Shown here: positions 16,228 through 23,963 of the stretch, one piece after another | Layout: the number at the start of each line of letters is the position of its first letter | Numbering within the stretch: position 1 is the stretch's first letter | Assembly: GCA_011087605.1 (NCBI GenBank) | Contig: JAALLE010000044.1 | Span: 1 to 32,033 of the forward strand | Source: Hyphomicrobiales bacterium | GTDB taxonomy: Bacteria > Pseudomonadota > Alphaproteobacteria > Rhizobiales > Rhizobiaceae | Length of the DNA stretch: 32,033 bases | Reading direction: 5' to 3' | Program-made: the position numbers and the translations under genes | Notes under the pieces: model-generated | Told to the model about the DNA's origin: nothing | Seen by the model: the letters and a program-made list of their open reading frames with translations, nothing else | Database searches by the model: none

Positions 16228-18099
16228 ATGCAAGATAATGACGAAACCATTCAACTGACAGTAGCACAAGCGATCGTTCGCTACCTGGCCAACCAGTTCA
16301 TCGAAATCGATGGCACGGAAACCCGGCTATGCGGTGGTGGATTTGGAATTTTTGGTCATGGCAATGTGCCCTGTCTGGGCGAAGCGCTGTATGATCACCG
16401 GGACGTGTTGCCGCTATATCGGGGTCAAAACGAACAGAGCATGGGTTTTGCCGCGGCCGGGTATGCCAAATATCATCTGCGTCAACGTTTCATGTTTTGT
16501 ACTGCCAGTGCGGGCCCGGGAACGGCAAATTTAATGACTGCAGCCGCATTGGCCCATGCAAACCGCCTGCCGATGCTATTGTTATGTGGCGACACGTTTT
16601 TGACACGGCTTCCCGATCCGGTGCTTCAGCAGCTGGAGCATTATGGAAACCCTGCGCTGGGTCTCAATGACGGTTTTAAGGCAGTCAGCCGATATTGGGA
16701 TCGCATCACCCATCCCGCGCAGATCATTCAGTCTTTGCCCGCAGCAATTGCAACCATGCTGGATCCCGCCGATTGCGGACCGGCCTTTTTGGGTCTTCCC
16801 CAGGATGTACAGGGCTGGACTTATGATTATCCGGTGCGGTTTTTCGACAAGAAGATACATCGCATCCGCCGCTCTGCTCCAGATCAGCTGGAGATCTCCG
16901 ATGCCATCGAGGCAATCCGCCAGGCCAAACGACCGATGATTATTGCTGGTGGTGGTGTCCAATATTCAGGAGCCGTTGCGGAACTGACAAAACTGGCAGA
17001 AATGTGCCAGATTCCAGTGGTAGAAACGATTGCCGGTCGCGCAAATTTGACGGTCGACCATTCATTGAATATCGGGCCTATTGGAGTAACCGGGTCAAAC
17101 TCGGCCAATTCCATCGCAGAAAAAGCCGACGTCATCATCTCTGTCGGCTCTCGCCTGCAGGACTTCACCACCGGATCCTGGACCGCGTTCGACAAATCAG
17201 CCCAAATCATCGGCATCAACGCCGCACGCCACGATGCCATGAAGCACCTGTCGCTGCCTGTTGTCGGCGACGCCAAGAGATCCCTGGAATTGATGATCGG
17301 TGAACTAAAGGGGTTTGTGGCAGACAAAGACTGGACCGGACTTGCCCAGTCCGAAAGGGTTAAGTGGCATGCCTATGTCGCTGAGAATGTGAAGCCTGGA
17401 AATGGCCCGAACTCCTATGCTCAGGCAATTGGCATTGCCAATGATCTTATGTCCCCACGCGACCGGGTTGTTGCCGCAGCCGGTGGTTTACCCGCTGAAG
17501 TAACAGCCAATTGGAAAACTCTGGATATTGGCACTGTTGATGTCGAGTTCGGATTCTCCTGCATGGGCTACGAGATTGCCGGGGCCTGGGGTGCTCGTAT
17601 TGCCCAGTCTGAAAATGAACCTGAGAGAGACACGGTGGTATTCACCGGAGACGGTTCATATTTGTTGATGAATTCCGATGTTTATTCGTCTGTCCTCAGC
17701 GAGAAAAAGCTGATCATTTTGGTGTTGGACAACGGTGGGTTTGCCGTCATCAACAAATTGCAGAATAATGTTGGCGCCGAAAGTTTCAATAATCTGATCT
17801 CCGATTGTCCAACAATCCCGTCGCCCTTTGCGGTAGATTTTGCAGCCCATGCAGCTTCGATGGGTGCCCATTCTGAAACTGTTGCTTCTCCAGCTGAGCT
17901 GGCAGAGGCATTCAAAAGGGCGCAAGCAAGTGACAAGACATATGTCATTGCCATGCAAGTGGACCCCTATGACGGTTGGACCACTGAGGGTCACACCTGG
18001 TGGGAAGTTGGCACGCCTCAGGTCAGTGACAATGCATCAATCAAGTCGGCGCACAAAGAAGTCGAAGACGGACGCAAGCGTCAGCGTCGAGGTATTTGA
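16228..18099 (+). CDS. iolD: 3D-(3,5/4)-trihydroxycyclohexane-1,2-dione hydrolase IolD
   Basis: A thiamine-diphosphate enzyme that opens the inositol-derived ring by hydrolysis to 5-deoxy-glucuronate. It is 623 aa from the ATG at 16228, close to the usual IolD length. Recognisable parts are LTVAQAIVRYLANQF at the start, GGGFGIFGHGNVPCLGEAL, the cofactor-activating Glu in YRGQNEQSMGFAAAGYAK (about residue 68), and the ThDP/Mg motif starting GDGSYLLMNSD (about 475) and ending VLDNGGF. An in-frame TTG at 16216 is possible, but both starts lack a strong ribosome site. It is the first gene of the plus-strand operon; its stop codon overlaps the iolC start by one base (TGATG), which suggests translational coupling. 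Confidence 0.97.
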   Translation: MQDNDETIQLTVAQAIVRYLANQFIEIDGTETRLCGGGFGIFGHGNVPCLGEALYDHRDVLPLYRGQNEQSMGFAAAGYAKYHLRQRFMFCTASAGPGTANLMTAAALAHANRLPMLLLCGDTFLTRLPDPVLQQLEHYGNPALGLNDGFKAVSRYWDRITHPAQIIQSLPAAIATMLDPADCGPAFLGLPQDVQGWTYDYPVRFFDKKIHRIRRSAPDQLEISDAIEAIRQAKRPMIIAGGGVQYSGAVAELTKLAEMCQIPVVETIAGRANLTVDHSLNIGPIGVTGSNSANSIAEKADVIISVGSRLQDFTTGSWTAFDKSAQIIGINAARHDAMKHLSLPVVGDAKRSLELMIGELKGFVADKDWTGLAQSERVKWHAYVAENVKPGNGPNSYAQAIGIANDLMSPRDRVVAAAGGLPAEVTANWKTLDIGTVDVEFGFSCMGYEIAGAWGARIAQSENEPERDTVVFTGDGSYLLMNSDVYSSVLSEKKLIILVLDNGGFAVINKLQNNVGAESFNNLISDCPTIPSPFAVDFAAHAASMGAHSETVASPAELAEAFKRAQASDKTYVIAMQVDPYDGWTTEGHTWWEVGTPQVSDNASIKSAHKEVEDGRKRQRRGI

Positions 18100-19079
18100 T
18101 GAACCAGCCGGTGCTTTCGAACGACAAGCCATTCTTGATTATCGGGCGTGCCGGAATGGACTTCTATGCCGACCCGCCCGGCACTCGAACCGAGGACGCG
18201 ACCCAGTTCGTCAGCCATCTGGGGGGCTCCAGCGCCAATATTGCAGTTGGCCTGACCAAACAGGGGGGCAGCGCAGCACTTGTCACCCGGGTTTCAGATG
18301 ATGCGATTGGCCGTTTTTGTCTCAACCAGCTTAAGTCCTATGGGGTGGACGCCACTCATGTGCACAGCGAAGGGGGCGAAGCCCGCAATTCCCTGGCTGT
18401 CGTGGAAACACGACTTCAAGACACCCAGTCTGTGATCTACCGAAATGGGGCTGCCGATTTCGAGATGACTGTTGAGGATGTCGACGCGATTGACTTCAGC
18501 AAATACGGCGCCCTGGTAACCACAGGGACGGTATTTGCTTCTGAACCATCCAGATCGGCAACTTTTCATGCTTTTGAAAAGGCCAGATCCGCCGGGCTGC
18601 CAATCATATTTGATGTCGACTATAGACCCTATTCCTGGCCCTCCGCAGAGGTTGCCGCTGATGTTTATTCCCGAGCTGGTGCGCTTTGCGACATCGTTGT
18701 CGGCAATGATGAAGAGTTTGACTTCATGGCAGGAAAAAAAGGCGACGGACTCGCAAAAGCCGAAAGTCTCGCCACCTCAAGCGCTGCCATCGTGGTTTAC
18801 AAAATGGGTGAGAAGGGTGCGATTACATTCTCCGGCACAAACCGCGTGGAGACCGGAATCTATACCGTCCAGGCCCTCAAGCCGACAGGAGCGGGCGATG
18901 CCTTCATGGGCACTTTTCTGGCAAGCCTGTCTCAGGGCCGTGATCTGAGTGATGCCGTGCTGCGCGGTTCCGCATCTGCTGCAATCGTTGTGTCCAAAGT
19001 AGCCTGTGCTCCGGCCATGCCAACGCCTGACCAACTTGAAAAATTTCTCAGCATTCATCCCGGCCCGAGCGTCGGATAG
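18099..19079 (+). CDS. iolC: 5-dehydro-2-deoxygluconokinase IolC
   Basis: A PfkB/ribokinase-family kinase that phosphorylates 5-dehydro-2-deoxy-D-gluconate in the inositol pathway. About 326 aa, the normal length. It starts with IIGRAGMDFYADPPGT and HLGGSSANIAVGL, the IolC form of the PfkB N-terminal signature. DVDYRPYSW is typical of IolC, and the catalytic loop LKPTGAGDAFMGTFLASL with the base Asp lies near residue 265. The ATG overlaps the iolD stop; the TTG three bases earlier is unlikely. IolC is a single domain here, not fused to a C-terminal DUF2090 aldolase-like domain as in some proteobacteria, which fits with a separate iolJ in the same operon. Confidence 0.95.
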   Translation: MNQPVLSNDKPFLIIGRAGMDFYADPPGTRTEDATQFVSHLGGSSANIAVGLTKQGGSAALVTRVSDDAIGRFCLNQLKSYGVDATHVHSEGGEARNSLAVVETRLQDTQSVIYRNGAADFEMTVEDVDAIDFSKYGALVTTGTVFASEPSRSATFHAFEKARSAGLPIIFDVDYRPYSWPSAEVAADVYSRAGALCDIVVGNDEEFDFMAGKKGDGLAKAESLATSSAAIVVYKMGEKGAITFSGTNRVETGIYTVQALKPTGAGDAFMGTFLASLSQGRDLSDAVLRGSASAAIVVSKVACAPAMPTPDQLEKFLSIHPGPSVG

Positions 19080-19101
19080 TGCAGAACCAAAGGGTAACCC
19101 A

Positions 19102-19944
19102 ATGCATATCGCGCCATATAACAATCAGAACAAACCTATCGTCGACAGTGGCGATGCGACGGTTCCGCTAAACTATTTTAATATCGTCAAACTGACGGCA
19201 GGTCAGGCATTTGAATATCAGGTGCCCGGATATGAAACCTGCATCGCCCCGGCCACCGGGAGCATCGATATCGAAATTGAAGGAGAAAAGTTTGCCGATA
19301 TTGGTGGACGTGGCGTCGATGTTTGGGACGGAGAGCCAGAGGGCGTCTATGTGCCGAGCGGCGCCAAGGTAAGCATGGTCTGCTTGTCGGAAAATGCAGA
19401 AGTGTTTATCGCAGGCGCAAAATTTGACGACGTTCTTGATCCGTTTGCGGTACGCGCCGATGAAATCGATTTGGTGCAATATGGCTCCGACGACACCAAG
19501 ACTCATCGCAAGATCAAGCATATTCTGGGTCAGAAGCAGCACGGAAAGGTTGGCCGTCTTCTGGTTTCAGAACTGTTCACGGTTGGCCAGGGCGGCTGGT
19601 CGGGCTTCCCTTCGCACAAGCATGACACAGACCGCCTGCCGGATGAAACCCGGCACGATGAAACTTACAATTTCAGATTCCGGCCCAATCACGGTTCCGG
19701 CGTGCAGATGTTGCAGCGTGAAGATGGCAAGTCCGGCGACGCCTATCATATTGTCGACGGATCAACCATTTGCCTCGACAACGGGTATCACCCCTGTTGC
19801 GTATTGCCGGGTTATGAAATGTATTATTTCACCATTCTGGGTGGCTTGAGCCAGCGCTCGCTGGTTCAATTTTTTCAACCAAGCCATGCCTATCAGATTG
19901 AAACGATCCCCGGCATCAAAGACATGATTGCCAAATTTAAATGA
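19102..19944 (+). CDS. iolB: 5-deoxy-glucuronate isomerase IolB
   Basis: A double-cupin isomerase converting 5-deoxy-glucuronate to 5-dehydro-2-deoxy-D-gluconate. 280 aa from the ATG at 19102, typical for IolB. The metal-binding cupin segment is PSHKHDTDRLPDETRHDETY (about residues 170-190), followed by the second half DNGYHPCCVLPGYEMYYF. The frame is open from 19006 inside iolC, but that extension is iolC sequence in another frame; AAGGGTAACCC before 19102 provides the ribosome site. It lies 22 bp after iolC and its stop overlaps the next start (ATGA), so it is coupled to iolJ. Confidence 0.95.
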   Translation: MHIAPYNNQNKPIVDSGDATVPLNYFNIVKLTAGQAFEYQVPGYETCIAPATGSIDIEIEGEKFADIGGRGVDVWDGEPEGVYVPSGAKVSMVCLSENAEVFIAGAKFDDVLDPFAVRADEIDLVQYGSDDTKTHRKIKHILGQKQHGKVGRLLVSELFTVGQGGWSGFPSHKHDTDRLPDETRHDETYNFRFRPNHGSGVQMLQREDGKSGDAYHIVDGSTICLDNGYHPCCVLPGYEMYYFTILGGLSQRSLVQFFQPSHAYQIETIPGIKDMIAKFK

Positions 19945-20777
19945 CGCTGGCGACACTTTCTGATGTTCTTCAGCCTGCTTTGAAAAATGGCTATGCCGTT
20001 GGTGGTCTGGTCTGTCTAGGCTGGGAAGATGCGCGGGCCTATGTAACAGCTGCGGAAGCCGAAGGCGCGCCGGTCATTTTGCAGGCCGGTCCGGGATGTC
20101 GGGCTCACACGCCTCTACCTGTGCTCGGTGCCATGTTTCGCAACCTGGCCGAAGGTGCTGACGTCCCTGTCGTCGCCCATCTGGATCACGGCTATACGCT
20201 CGAAGAGTGCCGGATGGCAATAGATTGTGGGTTTACATCCGTCATGTTTGACGGATCCCGCCTCCCCCTCAACGAAAACATGGATTTGACGTCGACTATC
20301 GTCGAAATGGCTCAGCGATCCGGTGTTTCCTGTGAAGGTGAAATTGGTTTTGTCGGTTACAGCGATGGTGAGCAATCGCTGGGTACTGATCCACAGGAAG
20401 CTGCTCAGTTTGCGCAACAGACCAAAGTCGATGCGATGGCGATTTCAGTGGGCAATGTTCACCTGCAACAGAACCATGATGCCGATCTGGACCGGGAGCG
20501 AATTGCCGCGATAGAATCGGCGACTGACGTGCCACTGGTTATTCATGGAGGGTCGGGCGTGCCTCCTGAAATACGTACCGAGCTTGCGCGTAATACAGCC
20601 ATCTGCAAGTTCAATATTGGCACCCAATTGCGTATGGCATTTGGTCAAGCCCTGCGCGATAGCCTTGCTGCGGACACGGATCAGTTTGACCGGGTGGAAA
20701 TTCTCAAGGCGACGGAACCACCGCTCACGCAAGCCGCGCGGACAGTTATCCAGTCGATGGCAGCACCACAGATTTAG
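19941..20777 (+). CDS. iolJ: Class II aldolase, probable 6-phospho-5-dehydro-2-deoxygluconate aldolase IolJ
   Basis: A zinc-dependent class II fructose-bisphosphate aldolase homologue, 278 aa. Family motifs are VVAHLDHGYTLEECRMAI, with the catalytic Asp and first zinc His (about 79-90), the GFTSVMFDGSRLPLNEN loop, CEGEIGFVG with the second metal site, and VIHGGSGVP (about 200). Its place as the last gene of iolDCBJ, with an ATGA overlap to iolB, argues for the inositol aldolase that yields dihydroxyacetone phosphate and malonate semialdehyde rather than a glycolytic aldolase. Residue-level discrimination from FbaA or AgaY-type enzymes was not possible here. The operon ends 7 bp before the convergent 63-aa gene, without a visible terminator. 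Confidence 0.88.
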   Translation: MTLATLSDVLQPALKNGYAVGGLVCLGWEDARAYVTAAEAEGAPVILQAGPGCRAHTPLPVLGAMFRNLAEGADVPVVAHLDHGYTLEECRMAIDCGFTSVMFDGSRLPLNENMDLTSTIVEMAQRSGVSCEGEIGFVGYSDGEQSLGTDPQEAAQFAQQTKVDAMAISVGNVHLQQNHDADLDRERIAAIESATDVPLVIHGGSGVPPEIRTELARNTAICKFNIGTQLRMAFGQALRDSLAADTDQFDRVEILKATEPPLTQAARTVIQSMAAPQI

Positions 20778-20784
20778 AAAAAAT

Positions 20785-20976
20785 TCAATTACTATCGCCC
20801 GGATCAGTCCAGTTAATGAAGAACTGGTATCCGGCAACGACCCCCAAGCCCACAAAGACAATTCCGAAAAACGGAGCATTGTTGGCAAATTCGACTGTTC
20901 CCCAGCCGAAACAAACCAATACTGTGACAACCCTTCTCCACAAGGGGCGAAAAAAGGGAAGTTTAAGATCGAACAT
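20785..20976 (-). CDS. Small two-helix membrane protein coupled to iolG (63 aa)
   Basis: 63 residues beginning MFDLKLPFFRPLWRRVV, then a hydrophobic segment (VTVLVCFGWGTVEF), a short polar turn (ANNAPF) and a second one (GIVFVGLGVVAGYQFFI), ending in an acidic tail. It therefore probably forms a membrane hairpin. It recalls the DUF3329-like small membrane proteins of Rhizobiales, but I am not certain of that assignment. The ATG overlaps the iolG stop codon (TGATG on the minus strand), so it is the last, translationally coupled gene of the importer-iolG operon. The overlap and the clear membrane pattern support a real gene. A function with the transporter or the dehydrogenase is open. Confidence 0.75.
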   Translation of the reverse strand: MFDLKLPFFRPLWRRVVTVLVCFGWGTVEFANNAPFFGIVFVGLGVVAGYQFFINWTDPGDSN

Positions 20977-21980
20977 CAGTTCAGGATTTCTGATATTTTC
21001 ACAACACGCTGCTGTTCGACCGACCGCACCGCTGCCTCAGCCAGGACAAGCGCCAAATAGCCATCCCGCCCGGTTGTTTGTGGCGCATCTGAACTCGCCA
21101 CGCAATCAACAAAACTGGCAATTTCGGCAGCATAGGCGGTCATATAGCGCGACATAAAAAAATCGAGCAGAGCTGGTCGATGGTACCCCTCAGAATCGGC
21201 GACTTCGATGCGCGCATTGTGGTGATTTTCCGCCGATACTGATCCTTTTGATCCGTGGACTTCTATACGCTGGTCATAGCCGTAGAGCGCTCGTCGGGAA
21301 TTGGTAATCGTCGCTTGTTTGCCCGACACCGTACGCAGGATAACATTGACACTGTCAAAGTCTCCAAGAGCGCCAATTTCCGGATCCACCAACACACTCG
21401 CCGCTGCCTGGACAGTTTCAACATCCTCGCCCAGCAGCCAACGTGCGACATCAAAATCATGGATTGTCATATCGCGAAATATTCCACCAGATCTGGAGAT
21501 ATAATCACTTGGCGGCGGGCCCGGATCGCGACTGGTCAAGGTGACCATTTCAACATCGCCGATGCGCCCTTCGTCTATGGTTGACTTGAGCGCTGCGAAG
21601 TCCGGATCAAAGCGTCGTTGAAATCCAACCATCAGAGTTCCGTTGGTTTCTTCGACCACCTTCAGGCAGGACTTTACTCTCTCCAGATCCAGATCGATCG
21701 GCTTTTCACAGAACACCGCCTTGCCCGCTCGACAAAACTTTTCGATCAAATCGGCATGGGTGTCAGTGGGTGTACAAATGACCACCGCGTCCACATCGCC
21801 GGCTTCAGCAATTTCATCAATTGAGCGTATGTCGCAGCCATGCTCTGTCTGCATCGCTATGGCGGCCTGTTCCATTGGGTCGCTGACGGCAACCAGTTGA
21901 GCCTGCTTCACCGAAGCAATAGCGTTGCCGTGGACCTGGCCAATTCGACCAACGCCCAAAATCGCAAATCTGACACTCAT
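20976..21980 (-). CDS. iolG: myo-inositol 2-dehydrogenase IolG
   Basis: NAD-dependent oxidation of myo-inositol to 2-keto-myo-inositol, the first cytoplasmic step. 334 aa, the normal IolG length. The N terminus has the Rossmann loop LGVGRIGQVHG; VAVSDPM follows the second strand; the catalytic Lys is in FCEKPIDL (about residue 93); FRDMTIHDFDVARWL (about 168-182) has the Asp and His of the active site. VGFQRRFDPDF is a strong match to IolG enzymes. It follows the importer ATPase gene by 24 bp and overlaps the 63-aa gene, so uptake and first oxidation are made from one transcript. It is the best myo-inositol dehydrogenase candidate among the three paralogs. Confidence 0.93.
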   Translation of the reverse strand: MSVRFAILGVGRIGQVHGNAIASVKQAQLVAVSDPMEQAAIAMQTEHGCDIRSIDEIAEAGDVDAVVICTPTDTHADLIEKFCRAGKAVFCEKPIDLDLERVKSCLKVVEETNGTLMVGFQRRFDPDFAALKSTIDEGRIGDVEMVTLTSRDPGPPPSDYISRSGGIFRDMTIHDFDVARWLLGEDVETVQAAASVLVDPEIGALGDFDSVNVILRTVSGKQATITNSRRALYGYDQRIEVHGSKGSVSAENHHNARIEVADSEGYHRPALLDFFMSRYMTAYAAEIASFVDCVASSDAPQTTGRDGYLALVLAEAAVRSVEQQRVVKISEILN

Positions 21981-22004
21981 AAGCCTACCAGTTCTGTCCC
22001 AATA

Positions 22005-22781
22005 TTACGCAACGTCGCCAAATTCAGCGCCGGTTTTCGCTCCGGTAATATAGGCGACAATATCCTGCCCATCTGTTTCCTCTTTCTTGAGGTTAGCAAC
22101 GATGCGGCCGCGACGGAATACGATAATTCGATCCATAAGATCCATGACCTGGCGCATGTTATGACTCACCAGAATCAATGGCTCTCCGGCGTCTTTCAAG
22201 GTTCGGATAATATTCTCGACTTGCTCGGTCTCCTGAACGCCCAAGGCCGCTGTCGGTTCATCCATGATCGTTAAGCGTGAGTGGAACGTAGCAGTACGCG
22301 CGATGGCCACGCATTGCCGCTGACCACCTGACATGTTGCGGATCGAGTTACGGATGTTTGGGATTTTCACTGCAGTTTTTTCCAAACCTTCCAGCGTTGC
22401 CGCACGCATTGCCTTGTAGTCAAGGAAACGGAACGGTCCGAGCCAGTCCAATTTGGTTATCTCACGCCCAAGGAACAAATTGTCGGGCACATCCAGATCA
22501 TCGGCCAATGCAAGCGTCTGGAAAACGGTTTCAATGCCTGCCTCACGCGCATCCAATGGACCGGCAAAGCTGACTTCTTCATCATACAACCAGATCTTGC
22601 CGCGCGTGCGCTGTTCGACGCCCGTGATTTGGCGCACGAAGGTCGACTTTCCTGCACCATTGTCACCCATGACGGCGATATGCTCGCCCTTCTTGAGCTC
22701 GAAATTTGCACCCTCCAGCGCATGCACGCCGCCATAATGTTTAGTTAAGTCTTCGGTTTTCAGAACAATTTCATCGCTCAT
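22005..22781 (-). CDS. Sugar/inositol ABC transporter ATP-binding protein, single domain
   Basis: A 258-aa ATPase of the CUT2 (ribose/fructose/inositol) importer class. Walker A is GDNGAGKST, the signature MSGGQRQ, Walker B LTIMDEPTAALG, and the switch His is in LVSHNM. Most CUT2 ATPases, such as RbsA, have two fused nucleotide-binding domains of about 500 aa. This one has a single domain, like FrcA of rhizobia, so two copies should assemble per transporter. It is not truncated: the start and the C-terminal TGAKTGAE region are complete. It sits 15 bp after the permease gene and 24 bp before iolG. Confidence 0.94.
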   Translation of the reverse strand: MSDEIVLKTEDLTKHYGGVHALEGANFELKKGEHIAVMGDNGAGKSTFVRQITGVEQRTRGKIWLYDEEVSFAGPLDAREAGIETVFQTLALADDLDVPDNLFLGREITKLDWLGPFRFLDYKAMRAATLEGLEKTAVKIPNIRNSIRNMSGGQRQCVAIARTATFHSRLTIMDEPTAALGVQETEQVENIIRTLKDAGEPLILVSHNMRQVMDLMDRIIVFRRGRIVANLKKEETDGQDIVAYITGAKTGAEFGDVA

Positions 22782-22796
22782 TGTGTCTCTCCTGAC

Positions 22797-23870
22797 TTAC
22801 GCGCGGTTGCGCTGTCGGTATTGGTCCAAAATCACGGCTGCGATGATGATGCTACCCATAGCCATCAGCTGATAGGATCCGTCCAATTTCACGAATGTAA
22901 AGCCAGAACGAATAACACCGAGCACCATGGCACCAAGGACGGTGCCGATGATTGATCCCCGTCCGCCGGTCAGACTGATGCCGCCGATAACTGCCATGGC
23001 GATGGCAAAGAGTTCGTAGAACTCTCCCATGCCGGCTTGTGCTGTTGAAGCCTTTGCACTCAATACGACACCTGCAAATGCGGCAAGCATTGAGGCAATT
23101 GTATAGACCATGATTTTATGTCGCTTGACATTGATGCCCGACATTCGCGCGGCTTCTTCGTTCGAACCGATCGCATAAGTGTGTTTGCCGTAAACCGTAT
23201 AGCGAAGAATTACATGAAAGAGCACCGCCAATGACAAAAACCAGACGACCGGCATCATGCCCGAGCCGATGAACTTATAGCCCTCGGTTGGGAAGGAAAC
23301 GGGTCGGCCGGCAGACCACCATAGTGCAATACCCCGACAGATCAGGAACATACCGAGTGTGGCAATAAACGGAGGGATGCGGAAAATGGCAACAAATGTT
23401 CCGTTTATGGCGCCGATCATGCCGCCGAATAAGAGCCCGATGACGACGGGCACCAATACCGGCAGGTCCATAGCCCAAACACCAAAGATCGCCTTAGGGT
23501 TCGGGTTACCGTTCACCAGTTCTGTCTGCGCGAAACTCATCGCTATCATAGCGGTTGCTGCGACCAGCGGACCGGAACTGAGGTCAATGCCGGCCGTGAT
23601 GATGACTTGCGTTACACCAAGCGCGATGATTCCAATAATTGCAACTTGCAGGATAATGATCTGCAAACGCGCTTCGTTGAAGATTGTGTCGAAGCGACCT
23701 CTGGTATCAAACAGGAAACTTTGGCCATTCATGTAAGGCAAAACCTGCCCCAAAATCTCAAAGATTACGATGATAAGGATCAGGGCGAAGAGAATGTTCA
23801 TTTCGTTCGGCCAGGATCTTTTGCTCTGGTCGAACGTCAGCCCGCCAGTGCCGTGGCTAGTGTCATTCAT
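22797..23870 (-). CDS. Sugar/inositol ABC transporter permease
   Basis: An inner-membrane permease of the CUT2/BPD-transp-2 (RbsC/FrcC) family, about 357 aa with eight to ten hydrophobic segments. Family sequences include GVTQVIITAGIDLSSGPLVAATAM, MIGAINGTFVAIFRIPPFIATLGMF and the late AVIGGISLTGGRGSIIGTVLGA, which faces the ATPase. The frame can start at a GTG at 23879, but AAGGGGAA lies too close to that codon and well placed for the ATG at 23870, which I chose. Upstream, 93 bp containing a strong hairpin separate it from the binding protein gene. Confidence 0.94.
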   Translation of the reverse strand: MNDTSHGTGGLTFDQSKRSWPNEMNILFALILIIVIFEILGQVLPYMNGQSFLFDTRGRFDTIFNEARLQIIILQVAIIGIIALGVTQVIITAGIDLSSGPLVAATAMIAMSFAQTELVNGNPNPKAIFGVWAMDLPVLVPVVIGLLFGGMIGAINGTFVAIFRIPPFIATLGMFLICRGIALWWSAGRPVSFPTEGYKFIGSGMMPVVWFLSLAVLFHVILRYTVYGKHTYAIGSNEEAARMSGINVKRHKIMVYTIASMLAAFAGVVLSAKASTAQAGMGEFYELFAIAMAVIGGISLTGGRGSIIGTVLGAMVLGVIRSGFTFVKLDGSYQLMAMGSIIIAAVILDQYRQRNRA

Positions 23871-23921
23871 TTGCGTCACTTCCCCTTTTTTTCCACCGGT
23901 AAACCAGGCGGTCGTTGAAAA

Positions 23922-23950
23922 TTCCGTGGCGACAGAAAGCCGCCACGGAA
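23922..23950 (-). terminator. Intercistronic stem-loop after the binding protein gene
   Basis: TTCCGTGGCG and CGCCACGGAA form a perfect 10-bp stem around a 9-base loop. On the minus strand it is followed by TTTTC. It lies 13 bp after the stop codon of the binding protein gene and before the permease gene. Such hairpins commonly protect or partly terminate transcripts so that binding protein is made in excess over membrane parts. Partial terminator or processing site is inferred. Confidence 0.8.
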
Positions 23951-23963
23951 GAGTTTAACTAAC

